From the NCBI GenBank assembly GCA_002682825.1, contig NOKP01000001.1, positions 4,033,296-4,097,295 on the forward strand: a stretch of 64,000 bases of DNA. The letters are read 5' to 3'. Origin of the DNA: Neonectria sp. B-13 (taxonomy: Eukaryota > Ascomycota > Sordariomycetes > Hypocreales > Nectriaceae). A program made the position numbers and the translations under genes. Shown piece after piece: positions 12,683-24,900 of the stretch (position 1 is the first letter of the stretch; each line of letters starts with the position of its first letter). The notes beneath the pieces are model-generated. The model was not told the origin of the DNA and did not search any database. It saw nothing but the letters and a program-made list of their open reading frames with translations.

Positions 12683-15600
12683 ATGTCCGACGCGACCTCA
12701 CGGCCGTCCGCCTCGCGCGGCAGAGGCTCCGGCCGCGGTGGTAGAGGAGGCTTCGCCGGTCGAGGCGGCCGCAGAATCAATGGCGACAAGTTCGACTCCA
12801 AGGCCGACGAGTCCCTGGATGCATCCAACGACGAGGGCGACTTTGGCGAGCTCCGGAAGCAATATGGCGACAAGACGTCGGTAATCCGCGAGATGTTCCC
12901 CGACTGGTCTGAGGCAGATGTTCTTTTCGCTCTGCAGGAGACCGACGGCGACCAGAACGAGGCTGTCACCCGCATCGCTGAGGGTACGTGTCGCCTTTTT
13001 CCCCTTGCATCGTATGCCGCAACCTGCCACGCTGTTATGCTGGCAGATGGCAAATGCGCACACGCTACACGCTGCACACCATCTAGCTAGCCGCCTTTCC
13101 ACCCTCTGCGTTTGCGCTCTCTTGCTGCCTTGCCCACCCGCTAACATATCTTTTTCCCAGGCTCCATCTCTCAATGGGGCGAAGTTTCTAAGCCCAAGAA
13201 GGCGTCTCGCGCAAAGGCCAAGGACCAGATTCCTGCGCCCTCGAACACCGATGCAGCGTCGACCGGCCCACGAGCCACCCGGGGCGGCCGCGCCGTCTCA
13301 GAGGGAGGCCGAGGTCGAGGTCGAGCCACAGAGCGAGGAGGTCGCAGCGCTCGCGGTCGGTCTGCCGCCGTTGCCCCCCCCACCAATGGCGCACGAAACA
13401 AGGAAAACCAGCAATTGTCTATCCCTACTGAAGAGTCATCTGCTTGGGGTAATGGAAAGCCCAAGATTGATGCCACCGAGGACAAGGAAGTTGTTGCTGA
13501 GCAGACCGCTCCCATCGCCGCTCCCATCGCCACCCCTACTGAAGCCCCCAAGTCTGCCGCTCCCGCTCCCGCAGTCAAGACTTGGGCGAGCATGCTCCGA
13601 CAGTCGGCTGTTCCCAAGGCTACTCCCCCCAAGCCCAAGGAGGCCCCCGAAACCAAGGCTCCCGAGCCCGTTGAACCTGAATCCGCCCCCGAACCTGTCG
13701 AACCCGAGACCGAAGCAGAGCCTGTCGCCACCGAGCCCGAGACAGAGCGCACCCCCGTCGCCGAACAAGCTATCCCTGCCGAGACCCCTGTGATTGAACC
13801 CGAAGTTGCTCTTCCACCCTCCAAGGACGAACTCACCGAGACAAATCTTGAACAGGTTGTTGACGACTCCCAGCCACCACCAACAGGAACCGCCGCAAGC
13901 ACTGCCGCTGACTCTTGGGATCCACGACAGACTCCCGGCAGCCTCACTGCCACCCCTCTCTCTGCTGCCCAGCAACAGCACTTCGCTCAGCGACCTGATG
14001 CCAGCGGCTTCGCTGCCTCGGCGGCCAAGGCCACTGCTGAGCGAGCCGCCCGAACCCCGACCCATCATCATCACCAGCGCCGAGTTCTTGATCAGGAGGA
14101 GGCAGTGCGCATGCCCGGCAACCGTGAGGTTGATCGAGCTGCCGTCCAGTTTGGTGCTTTCAGCCTGAACGGTGGCGAAGAGGACATTGACGGAGATCGC
14201 GAAGAGCCTGAGACCCGAGCTCAACCCCCCGCCGACTCTCCCGTTGCCCATCCTCGCACCTCGCTCCCCCCCGTCACCCAACCCGCTGTGCCTGAGACTT
14301 TCCCCCAGAAGCCCATCACCGCCTCCATCCCTCCGATTGCGGCCCCAGCCGGTAAGCTTATCATCCTTCCATTGTGCTTAAGCGATCGCGCTAATAATTC
14401 TGAAGCTGCCACGACTCCCGCTTCTCAGGCATCTGCCCCTGCTCAGCCCGCCATTCCTAACCCCCAGCAGTTCGGTCGATTCGGTCAGGCCGGCGCTCAG
14501 GACGTCGCGGCAGCTCCCCAGAAGCCTCTGGACCCCTTCACCCAGCAGAACACGGCCTCTTCGCAGCCTCCCTTCGATAACTTCTCGACCCAGACCTCCC
14601 AGCCTCAGCAGCCTGCTGGCGCTTTCAGCTCTGCCCCGAGCGACTATGCCTCCTACTACACCGCGAACCAACCCGACAGAAACCCTTACAACTACTACGG
14701 CCAGCAGTTTGGCCAGCAGCAGGGAGCCCAGGGCCAGCAGGAAGCTGCCCCATCCCAGCGACCTTTCGGCGGCTACGGAGCTTCGCAGGCGGATAACCTC
14801 AGCCAGTACCCCCAGAGCGGCGCTCTGCACAACCAACCCCGATTCGGTGGAAACGCAAACGATGCCCAGAACAGCGGCAACAGCACTCCCAACCCCACCG
14901 TCCAGGCTCAACAGCAGCAGCCTCCTACCCAGCAGCCAGGCCAGCAGCCCGCCCAGCCAGGTCAGCAGCCAGGTCAGCAACAGCCCGCCCAGGGCTCGCA
15001 GCCTCAGTCCCACGGCCAGCAATACCCTGGATACAATCACCCCTACTACAGCAACCCTTACTACCACCAGTACTACTCCGGATATGGTCAGGGTGGTTTT
15101 GGTCCATATGGAAAGGGCGGCGCTATGTACGGGCAGCCTTACGGAGTCTCGCCCAACGCCCCCTACGACCACACTTCGTCCCCTGCTGGCTTTGCCCAGT
15201 CTTCTCTTCACAGAGAGAGCGGTCTTGGCTCTGGCCTCGGCGAGTATGGCCGTGCCGCCACTAGCCAGGCTGCTAGCCAGCCCGGACTGGGTGGCAGCAG
15301 CTTCGGCAGCGTCCACGACAGCTTCGCCCGTGGCGCTTCCTCTTTCCAGTCTCAGGGCCAGTCGTTCAACAGCCAGACTCAGCCCAGCGCTGCTGCGGTC
15401 GATGAGCTGAAGCCGTTTGGCGAGTCCAAGGCAACGTCGGGCCCCTCGCCCTCTATTGGCGGAGCTCGACCTGGCTCGGCCACGAACGCCCCTGCGGCTC
15501 AGAGTGGCCTCCCCCCTCCCCAGAACTCCCAGATGGGCGGTTACGGCGGATACCCCAGCCACCTTCAGGGCCACGGCCTCCACGGCAGCAACGCCTATGG

Positions 15601-15769
15601 CATGGGTGGTAACGCCGGCGCCAGTCAGCACGGCAACAGCCCCTACGGCTCGTATGGCCAGGGCTTCGGCGGCAGTGGCGGCTACTATGGCGGCAACCAG
15701 CAGCAGCAACAGCAGCAACAGCAGCAACAGCAGCAGCAGCGTGGCGGCTGGGGCGGCAACTACCATTAG
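12683..15769 (+). CDS. DEF1: RNA polymerase II degradation factor DEF1-like, CUE domain
   Basis: Relatives help ubiquitylate and remove RNA polymerase II stalled at DNA damage. Exons 12683-12983, 13161-14351 and 14406-15769 give about 951 residues. An RGG-rich N-terminus precedes a CUE ubiquitin-binding domain (IREMFPDWSEADVLFALQETDGDQNEAVTRI, shown here as key blocks IREMFPDW, LFALQETDGD and EAVTRI). The middle is Pro/Glu/Ala-rich; the C-terminal half is Gln/Tyr/Gly/Pro-rich (prion-like) and ends in a 14-Gln run and RGGWGGNYH. Intron 2 is 54 nt, a multiple of three with no stop, so the frame reads straight through it; GTAAGC donor and CTAAT before the acceptor argue for splicing. In yeast, Def1 is processed to let its N-terminal part enter the nucleus. 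Disorder dominates, so naming rests on the CUE domain plus Q-rich tail. Confidence 0.85.
15698..15739 (+). repeat. CAG/CAA tract, 14 glutamines
   Basis: In-frame run of 14 Gln codons (11 CAG, 3 CAA at regular intervals) near the C-terminus of the DEF1-like protein. CAA interruptions usually stabilise such tracts. Confidence 0.95.
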
Positions 15770-17734
15770 TATGATAGTATCAGGGGCGAAAGCGTGGCGC
15801 GGCGAGGCCACAAAAGCCCCAGGGTGTAGGACGACAGCTTGAGGACCCGGAGGACGCGCATCATGCGGGGACTGGGACTCGGATGACGACACGCCTACGG
15901 AGAAGAGTTGACTCAGCACGGGAGGGAACATAATCAGCATGGGATGCGTTACGGTTCGCAGGGGAAACGCGGACATTTTCTTATCTCTCCTCAATGTGTC
16001 TACGTGTACGATTGTTTCTTTTTTCGAGAATCACCTAAAACGAATCAGGGTGGCATTGGCAATGGAAAGGACGAAGGGCAGTCAGTGAATGGCGCTCGTC
16101 TCTCTGTATCTTGCCTTGGTTGCCGGACCGACGGGATTGCGTGTCGTTTCCACGCGTTGCTTGGTTGATTTTGGTCGTTTTTCGGGGGGGGTTGCAACGG
16201 CGGGAACTGTTAATTGGAGGGCACTTGCGGACAGGCTTGGGGAGTGGACGCTATCCTTTGCAACATTGTATTGTTTGGGGTGAGGAAGGACGAGGGATGA
16301 TGGAACGAGGATGGACTGGACCAGGTGAATTGGCAGGATAGGGAATTCGCCAGGCAGGTACAAACGAAACGGATTGAGATTGAGTAGCCTAAATGAGGGC
16401 TCGACATCCAATGAATGAAAAAATATTGGAGAGGAAGTACGAAGTGGCTGATGTTCGATGTGTAATTATGTGTTAGTCTACGCTGAGGGTCATGCATGCC
16501 ATCTCCACCGGTGGCATGTCTGTATCAGTACGTTGGGTTCAGAGCAGCTGCGAATGGTTGACGATGGACAACGCGAAGTTCTATATAGTAACTACCCCGG
16601 TACAAGTTGAATCATGTATATTTAGTCATACCGAAGCGAAGGCGGGGAAGGCGGTCGGGGAATGTAGTCGGCAAGTTGTGAGTTGAGTGAGGGCTGAGTT
16701 GCTGTTCTGTAGATGAACCAGATAGAAGCCGATGGCGTCAAAGATGAACCAACGGTCGAGCCCAGTGGTGCTTGGTACAGATACTTACATCTCTTGATCT
16801 CATCTGGCCCCACCAACTTCTCCCACTCGGCAATCTTGACACTGCATGTACTGACTGTACTTGGCTTATCCGGAGCGTCCTTCAGGGATGTTGCGGATGG
16901 ATGACGTACAACTTCAGCATCAGCATCAGGAGGGATGGGAATTGATGAATGAATCAATGGGTGAGAGCCGGATGTGAGGAGAAGACGACGAGTCACAGGA
17001 CGCAAACCCACTCACACAACGCATGAAGTACAAATGGCCGGGCTGAGATGGATGCCTCAAATATTGGTGATTTCTCCCGGTAGTTAGAAATTTGACCCGC
17101 TCCTCGACGAGCTCGGAAGCTGAACCCGGCTCTTGTTAGACCGTCCGACTCCTCCACTCCTCCACTCCTGCACCCTCCAGCACCCTCCAACCCCAGTCCT
17201 TTTGGTTCGTCTCCCCCCGTCTTCGGGGATACGAATCCGACCGATATCTGTGTTGATGAGTCGTGTGAGAGCGCTTCACTGCACTCTCGTCGATCTACCT
17301 ACGCAGTTGGCATCGGATGCATCCCGCATAGCGGGTTACTGGAGTCATAGTCTGCATTATCAGTCACTCGTGCAAGATTTGATTTCGCCATCCCGCCTTG
17401 TGAAGACTGAAGAGCCATGTCGTTGGCCCCACCGCACCGCCAAGCCCATTCGGAAAGTCGTTGCCCTTCAGGCTGCATTATTTCCGCCGCTTTCCCCGGG
17501 GTCGGCCTTGGCCCTGCTGTGCGTCGTTGGTGTATATATTATGCTGATCCCCAGTTACTGCTCCTCTCTACGATGGCTTTTAGGGAAGACAGACATAGAC
17601 TCAGAGGGTTTGTTGCGCCCCCGTGAACTCCGGCCAGTTGAGTGATTCAGCTGGAGCAACAATTGATTGACCTGCCCTTGGTTCTGTCTTGTTGCTGCTG
17701 CTGCGCTGCTCCTGCTACTACCACCGCCGCCACC
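15770..17734. other. intergenic between DEF1-like gene and MFS gene
   Basis: About 2 kb with no supportable coding frame. It contains the DEF1-like 3' untranslated region and the MFS promoter and leader. A G-rich run lies at 16182-16190. Confidence 0.55.
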
Positions 17735-19770
17735 ATGGCACCCGGTGAGAAAGCCGAGGCCTCATCCGTCTCCTCAGAAGGCGTCGATGCCACTTCTGCT
17801 TCGTTCTCTGCTTCCGCCGTTGGGCGGGATGAGAAAGTGGTCGGAATTAGTTCCATCGCGCCTGCCTTTGCCGCTGACGCGGACCCGGAAAAGACGGCTC
17901 CGGCGCCGGGTCTGGGCCCTGACTTCGATTCTCGGGGCCGTTCCGGCAATGGCGGGGGCGACGACGACGACGAGGATAACGGTTCTATTGAACCCAAGGA
18001 CGAACTCGCGCTTTCCAAAGGTCGTTGCATTGCTCTTGTCGCTACTGTGACGGGTGCCTCGTTCCTCAACGTAAGTCTAGTCCCTATTCCCCATTAATTC
18101 GACCTCTTGTCTTTTGGGTATTGTCTAACACGCACTCCTCATCCACAGACCCTCTCTGGACAGAGCGTTGTCATCATCCTGCCTCACATCGGCCGCGATC
18201 TCGACATCCCCGACACCCGCCAGCAATGGATCGTGTCTTCGTACGTCCTGACCTTCGGCTGCTTTCTGCTCCTGTGGGGCCGCATCGCCGACATCTACGG
18301 CAAGCGCCTCATCTTCATTCTCGGCTCCGTCTGGGTCACTATCTGCTGCGCCGTGAATCCGTTCTTGCCTTCGGAAATCGCCTTTGATTTGTTCCGCGGC
18401 CTCCACGGTCTTGTGAGTTTTCTCCATGCAAAAGAACTCACTCTACGAGAGGACCGTCTAGCTGACTGAGTGCGCGTTCCTTTCATCGGTAGGGAGCCGC
18501 TGCCAATGTTCCTACTGCCATCGGAATTCTGGGTACTACGTTCCCGCCGGGAAAGGCCAAAAACTATGCCTTCAGTGCGTATGGTAAGTGGTACATCTCT
18601 TCGACGCGGTGGGCCAACGTGAGGCTGTGATATATACTAACCCGCAACCCAGCCGCCGGCTCCCCCTTGGGCAGCGTCTTTGGCAACCTCGTCTCCGGCC
18701 TCATCGCCGAATGGGCCAGCTGGAAATGGGTCTTCGGCGCTCTCGCCATCATGGCCGGCATCATCTCCGTCGCCGGCATCATGTTCATCCCGGTCCCTCC
18801 GACGCCGCCGGCCGCCCACGGAAGCCTGAGATCCAAGACGGCCGCCATCGACTGGATCGGCGCCTCCCTCATCACCGTCGGTCTGCTGGCCCTCATGTTT
18901 GCCCTGACCGAGGGCAACGTCGTGGGCTGGACTACTCCCTGGATCCCGGTCCTGATAGTCGTCTCTCTCCTCATCGTTGTCGCCTTCGGCTTCTGGCAGC
19001 ACTATCTCGAGACTAAGACCACCCGCCCGCCCCTCGTCAAGGTCTCCGTCTTCCGCAAGTGGCGCTTCAGCGCCGTCATGGCCATCATGGGTCTCTTCTT
19101 CGGCTCCTTCAACAACTTCGTCATCTTCGCCACCTACTACTTCCAGGACTTCCAGGGCCTGTCCCCCCTGCAGACCATGATTCGCTTCATCCCCACGGGA
19201 GTCAGCGGCGTCATCACCGCCTTCATCGTCGCCAACCTGCTCGACCGCGTTCCCACCTTCTTCATCCTCGTCAGCGGCCACGTCTGCGTCACCATCGCCA
19301 CGCTGCTCTACGCCGTGCCCATCCCGCCCACCACTTCCTACTTCGCCTGGGGCTTGCCCGCCATGATCCTGTCCGTCATCGGCGCCGACACTGCTTGGCC
19401 GTGCCTGACCCTCTTCACGTCTCACTCGCTGCCGCAGGAAGACCAAGCCGTCGGAGGCGCTCTCATCAACGCCATGGGCATGTTTGGTCGTGCCATTGCC
19501 CTCGCTATCGCCACTGCGGTGCAGTCCTCAACCATGGCTTCTGCGCGAGGCGTGAGCGTTCAGGACGTCGGGCCCGTGGAGCCCTGGGACGGGCCGTCGC
19601 TCAAGGGACTCCGCGCTGCGGGCTGGACAAACTTTGGCATCGCCATGCTCGCCTTGATTCTAGTGGTGGTGACGTTCCGGAGCATGGAGGTTATTGGCAG
19701 GAAGCCTGCTCGGCCGGATCGTGCAGATGGTATGATGAACAATGAGGCTGCCGACGTAGAGAGGCGGTGA
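17735..19770 (+). CDS. MFS transporter, DHA-type, about 14 membrane spans
   Basis: Proton-coupled exporter of the major facilitator superfamily, plasma or vacuolar membrane. Exons 17735-18070, 18149-18412, 18493-18583 and 18653-19770 (introns 78, 80, 69 nt) give 602 residues. A long hydrophilic N-terminus with an acidic run (GDDDDEDNG) precedes the first span. Motif A-like GRIADIYGKRLIF lies between spans 2 and 3, and GSVFGNLVSGLIAEWASWKWVF resembles the antiporter motif C region. The start sits in GCCGCCACCATGG, an optimal Kozak context. The sequence resembles the fungal group that includes yeast YOR378W (ammonium) and drug-resistance carriers; the substrate cannot be told. No biosynthetic genes flank it, so it is probably not part of a metabolite cluster. 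Confidence 0.9.
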
Positions 19771-20276
19771 TTGACGACATGTTTGTGATATGAGGAGGGG
19801 AGAAATAAAACGGTGCTTGAGAAGAGGTGTTGATCATAGAGGTCTACGATCGACTTGAAAGATAAAATACACCGATATACTGTTGAGTGGTTAGAGCTAG
19901 TTCCTTCTATTTAGGACATCTGGAATGGAGTGTGGACTGTCAAGTGGTTAGAGTCTTCCCTTTTATCCCAATGATACCAGAATGAATTCCCCCGCTAAGT
20001 TGATCACCATACGTGACACGTGAGTTCTCTTGGTCCACCGGATGCTGTCTCGCCATTTCGGAGCCCCAAATCCTTCATCTGCGTCTCCCCGTCGGGCCCT
20101 AATTTGCACCGGCGGCCCCGTCGCGTCCCACTATCCCAGCCGTGGGTTACGCCGAAAAGTGGATACCGCCGGGCGAGCTCGTCCGCACTTCGGCCGAAAC
20201 ACCAACGTCTTATAAGTCACATTTCTGGCAGTCGAACTGAAAGCCATTCGAATTGCACAGAACAGAATCCATTCTA
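19771..20276. other. intergenic with polyadenylation signal and CACGTG site
   Basis: AATAAA at 19804-19809 fits a polyadenylation signal for the MFS gene. Upstream of the next gene are TACGTG (20010-20015) and CACGTG (20017-20022), seven bases apart, a bHLH-type site, and a perfect palindrome TTCGGCCGAA near 20190. Function of these sites is inferred only from sequence. Confidence 0.5.
19804..19809 (+). promoter_or_regulatory. polyadenylation signal AATAAA
   Basis: Canonical hexamer 34 bases after the MFS stop codon, in AT-rich surroundings. Confidence 0.55.
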
Positions 20277-21716
20277 ATGGAGCCTCAAACTGATATCGTC
20301 CTCCTCGGCGCCACGGGGTACACTGGCCATCTATGTGCGGCATACATGGCCAAGACTCTTCCGGAGACTGTGACTTGGGCTCTCGCGGGCCGGAGCGAGG
20401 CGAAGCTCAATGCTCTGGCTGGGGAACTCGAATATGAGGGTGCCGCAAGATGTCTGTCTCAAATACCGTAGTATCGCTGTGGTGTCGTCGCTAATTGTCC
20501 TCAAGGCGGCGTCTACGCCCTCGACCTCACCTCCGACACTGCCATCGCGGAGCTCGCCAGGTCCGCACGGGTCATCGTCAATGTCATCGGGCCGTATGCG
20601 TCGTCGTGCGGATCGGCCGTGATCAAGGCCTGTGCTGAGAATGGGACTGACTACGTCGACTGGTAATCCTGCCCTGTCTTCGCTCTAGATTTATCTCCAG
20701 GCCAGGTGTGCTCACTATACGCAGTAGCGGCGAGATGCCCTGGCTGCAGGACATCATCAGCCAGTACGACGAAGTCGCACAAGGTTCTGGCGCAAAGGTA
20801 AGACACAGGCAATATAAATCAGCATAATTCAACCATCTCACCACTATCTATCTAGATCATCGTCACAGCCGGTTGGGGCGCCGTCCCCGCCGACCTCTCG
20901 ACCTACCTTGCCGTCCAGCACATCCGCAAGACCTTCGCGCAGCCCACCCGCGAAGTCCTCGTCTCCCTCGACGACGTCCAGGGCGGTTTCAGCGGCGGCA
21001 GCATCAACTCGATGTGCGACCTTGCGGGCCTGTACGGCGCCACCCGCATCGCCGCGGCCTCGGCCCCGTTCCGCCTCGCCCCCGTGCCGCGCCCGGCCGC
21101 CGAGATCTCCACCCGCGGCGTCCTTCCGGGCCTGAACGTCTTCGGCGTCCGTGACGCGTCCATCGTCAGCACGCAGGCCGAGATCGAGACGGGCATTGTC
21201 GGCCGTAGCTGGGGCCTATATGCCGGAGTGGCGCATAGCTCGCAGCGCCCCGACAGCTATGGGCAGAACTTCTACTTCTCCTCGCGCATGCGCTTCTCCA
21301 GCGGCCTCGCGGCGTGGGCATTTCGTGTTGCCTACTTCCTCTTGACCGCGGCCCTGATGCACAGTCGCCTGCTGCGCACCCTCGTTAGCAAGCGACTCTT
21401 CCCCGCTGGAACGGGCCCGTCTGCTGAGGAGCGGGCGGGCAACCACTTTAGCTACCGGACAGTAGCCATCGCCGACACGCCCGAGGACACACCAGCGCAA
21501 CGTGTTGAGGTGGACTTTGTATACAATGGGGACCCGTATGTCTTCACGGGCGTGTCGTTGACCGAGGCGGCGCTGTTGTTGCTCGAAGGGGGCACGCCAG
21601 CACATGAGTGCGGAGGAGGCATCTTGACGACAGCGCTGCTCGGAGAGAAGTTTGTCGAGAGACTAACACGGTCTCGGGCGGGTGTGAGGGTCGATGTCAG
21701 GACGATAGAGAGCTAG
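20277..21716 (+). CDS. saccharopine dehydrogenase-like / trans-acting enoyl reductase family oxidoreductase
   Basis: NAD(P)-binding protein of the family that includes mammalian SCCPDH and bacterial trans-acting enoyl reductases; it is not a lysine-pathway saccharopine dehydrogenase, and its substrate is unknown. The N-terminal Rossmann block is VLLGATGYTGHL followed by WALAGRSEAKL; then VNVIGPYA, NGTDYVDCSGE and TAGWGAVPADL match the family. Proposed exons 20277-20451, 20506-20662, 20725-20797 and 20856-21716 give 421 residues with a hydrophobic segment (AFRVAYFLLTAALM). Introns 2 and 3 are clear. Intron 1 is uncertain: the frame has a TAG at 20469-20471, and a 54-nt GT..AG intron (donor GTCTGT, GCTAAT before CTCAAG) removes it and restores family spacing; a 66-nt version starting at 20440 also keeps frame. 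It converges with the flippase gene, 190 bases away. Confidence 0.78.
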
Positions 21717-21906
21717 ACTTGAGCGGTTGCGTATATATACCTAAATTACGGGTCTCCATAGCGTGTCAACATATCTAACAATAGCTGTATAGCTTGAGCA
21801 AGGTTTTGAACCAAAAACAACCCGCACTCACTGGTTGTCTAACGGGTATCATAAGATTCACAGCCAAAATAACATCCCAAGCGCCGATACCCAAGAGAAA
21901 TCTATT

Positions 21907-24900
21907 TTACCGCCCGCGTACCTCCTCTATTTCAATCTGGAGATCCGGGTCATCCTCCTCGTCCGCGGCTTCGTCACGGCACAGCCGCCGAAGCCGTTCT
22001 CGCATGATGGGATCCTGCTCCAGCTCTTGCCAGAGTTCCACATCCCATTCCTCGATATTATCGCCGACCCTGCTCTGCTTCCATGGCGGCCACTTCCAGA
22101 GACCAGCCATGAGGAGCTGTCGCTTGGCGGCCTTCATCGCTATCTCCATCAGGCCCAGGAGCCCGAGGACGATGAAGACCGTCGACCACCAGACGGCATC
22201 GGCGCCGTACAGCGTTGTGAAGCTGTCGCGGATGGCGTAGGGACCGGATGGCGCGCCAGCGTAGACGGCGTCGAGGAAACAGAGCCAGCCAAACCAACCC
22301 CAGGTAGTAAGGAAAAAGGAAAACATGACGATGGTAGTCTTGTAATGTGTTTCGAAAATGCTGCGACTGTTAGCAAAGGGACACGCAACGTGCAAGAAAC
22401 GGGGCTCACGTACAAGAGCTTCCAGTTGATCCAGAGGACGCCGACCGTGAACGTCAATGTGCCCAAAGCATACAAGCCTGCATCCTTTGCGCCCGGCGAG
22501 ATCCAGGAGTAACCCGCCCAGATTCCGTACCAGCAGACAACGCCTTGGATTGCCCCAAGAAGCATCCACCTGGCAAACTTCCACATGTTCAAGCCCATGT
22601 TTCGCTGGCCGTAAACGTAGAGCTCGGGGACCGCCAAGAGCGTTTCCGCCCTGAGGTCCTGCTCCCAAATTCCCATGCAAATTACACAAAGACTGGTAAA
22701 GAGGGTGTTGAAGACGGTCAAACTCGTGGCCTCGTACAAAGACGTACCACTATACCCGGTGTATCGCTGATACTGAGCCGTTGGAAGATAGAAGAACATT
22801 TCTTTCCAAAAGGTACAAAGAATGAACTTGGCAGTGCGCACATAGTTCCACCGTCCATGAACAAGCAACAAGCGCTGCAGAAATCGAAATTGGGCGACAG
22901 AGTAGTCTGCTACACGGGCCGCTTGCAGACCTTCCTTGCCCGAGATGCCAACTCCGACGTGACTGGCTGAAATCATAGCCAAGTCATTCGCGCCGTCGCC
23001 GATAGCCAGGGTAAGGCCTCGTCGCTTGTCGCCGCGGAGGCCCTTAAGCTGAGACCTGACAGCTTGGACGAGGAGAGCCTTTTGCGCAGGAGAGGCCCGG
23101 CAGCAAATGACTGAGTCAACCTGCAACATCACATTGTAGAACTGGGCTGAAAGGTCAGGTGACTTTTCGACAGTGGCAAGTGTGTGGCCATCAATGACCA
23201 CCACGCTGTGGATAGAGCCGGCCTGAAGATCCTCCGTCAGTGCGATCAGCTGCGAGTCAAGAGAACCCTTGGCGACGTCGAGAATATATAGATCAGAGCC
23301 TGGCTTGCAAAGGCGAGCCGAGTGCGCAATGTTGATGGCTGTTTCCCGCTTGTCGCCAGTGAGCATCCAAATTTTGATGTTGGCCCTGCGCAGTCTCTCA
23401 ATGGTCTCGGGAACTCCTTTCTGAAGCTTGTCCTCGATGGCGGTGGCGCCAACGAGATCAAGCAATTGCTCAATCTGGTCTCCTGCAGCTTCAATGAGCT
23501 CCTGGCGATCGACGAGACTGGTCGTAGCACTATCCCAGACCTTCTTCCATGATTGATATTCTTGCTCCGTGACGAATTTTTGCGCAAACAGCAGCGTCCG
23601 CAGACCCTCGGTAGCAAAGTCGTCCAGATGCTTGAAACACTTGGTGAAGACTTCTGAATCATCGTAGATGGCTGGGTCGTCGAGGAAATCGAAATGGTCA
23701 GGGACAGGAGCTTGATAGTGTATCGGCGTGTGTAGAAACTGGCTCCTGTTAGGGGCATCAATCGAAACGCCCCTGGTTGTAATGGAGAGGCGAGGTTTGT
23801 CTTCAGACCGGCGCACAAGTCGGCTAAATTCGAACGACTTGCTCCTGTCTGCCTTGGGGCGTCTGCTGGGACTTCGGTCTTTTGTTATCGTAGGGTTCCG
23901 GCGAACTGTCAGAGAAGGTCTTCCACCGAAGCTATTGCGCGGCTCCTGTTGCTCGCTGCGCCGATAGAGCTCACGTTCTAAATCTGCACTCTTTCGCACC
24001 TCCGTCGCCTTTTGCTTGGCAAGTGTCGACATCTTCAGGCGTGGAAGAATAGCCGAGTCGGCGCCCTTGCAAATGATAGAAATTCGGCCGTCGGGATAGC
24101 GAACGACGATAGACATCCTCTTTCGTACGCTGCTAAACTCAATGACATCCAGAACCTGATACTTTTGCTCCTCTTCTTGCCCATCAGGTTGCTTGATCTG
24201 CAACGTTATTGTCTGGGTAGTGCGGTTGATAACTAGGAAACCCAGCTCTTGAGCCGCTCTCACGAGAGCAAGCTCATCCGGGGACGAGGCTTGGAACTCC
24301 AGTCCACCATCCTCCTTGTGCTCAGGTAAGCAAGTGTGACACAGCGCCATTGCTAAGATGTACTGCTTAGCTTTCCGGGCGAAAAGTGAGTTCGGACGAA
24401 GACGGATGTATTCGATCAGGTCGTTTGTTGTAACGTCAGGCTGGACATGGTCTGGTCGCCCAGTCGAGCGCCATTGCGACGATGACCTGCGGCCCGCCAT
24501 CGAAGGTCGAGGCGACATGGACGGCGACATGGAAGGTCTCGAAGGTGACATAGAGGGACGCGTAGGTGACGCAAGGGTCATGCCGTTCACGTGTTCAGGT
24601 TGGTCCTCCGGGATAACCACCGTGATAGCTTCAGCATTATACACGGATGTTGTTCTGCTGGACCCTTCCTCTCCCAGCTTTATAGCCTCGATCTCAGTGC
24701 TGTCCTTTTGCTCGAGATCCATCTCATGAAGCCAAACTGTTCCGGCAACACTGATTTTGCGAAACTTCATGACGTTGTCCGTCAAAGTTCCAGTCTTATC
24801 CGAAAAGATGTAGCCGACCTGGCCCAGGTTCTCGAGGATAGTATTCGTGTTGCACCGAGCAGGGGTGTCTGATTCTTCGTCGTACATCTCAACATCCGAG

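Noticed and set aside
14378..15994. 538-codon minus-strand frame opposite the DEF1-like gene
   Set aside because: It mirrors the Gln/Pro/Ala-rich codons of the sense gene, giving Leu/Val/Arg runs; no domain, and the sense strand has a CUE domain and consistent introns.
18637..19446. 269-codon minus-strand frame opposite the MFS gene
   Set aside because: Gly/Asp/Glu/Arg-rich, as expected from the complement of GC-rich membrane-protein codons.
17735..21716. MFS transporter next to an enoyl-reductase-like gene as a secondary-metabolite cluster
   Set aside because: No synthase, P450, methyltransferase or cluster regulator nearby; the flanking genes are housekeeping.
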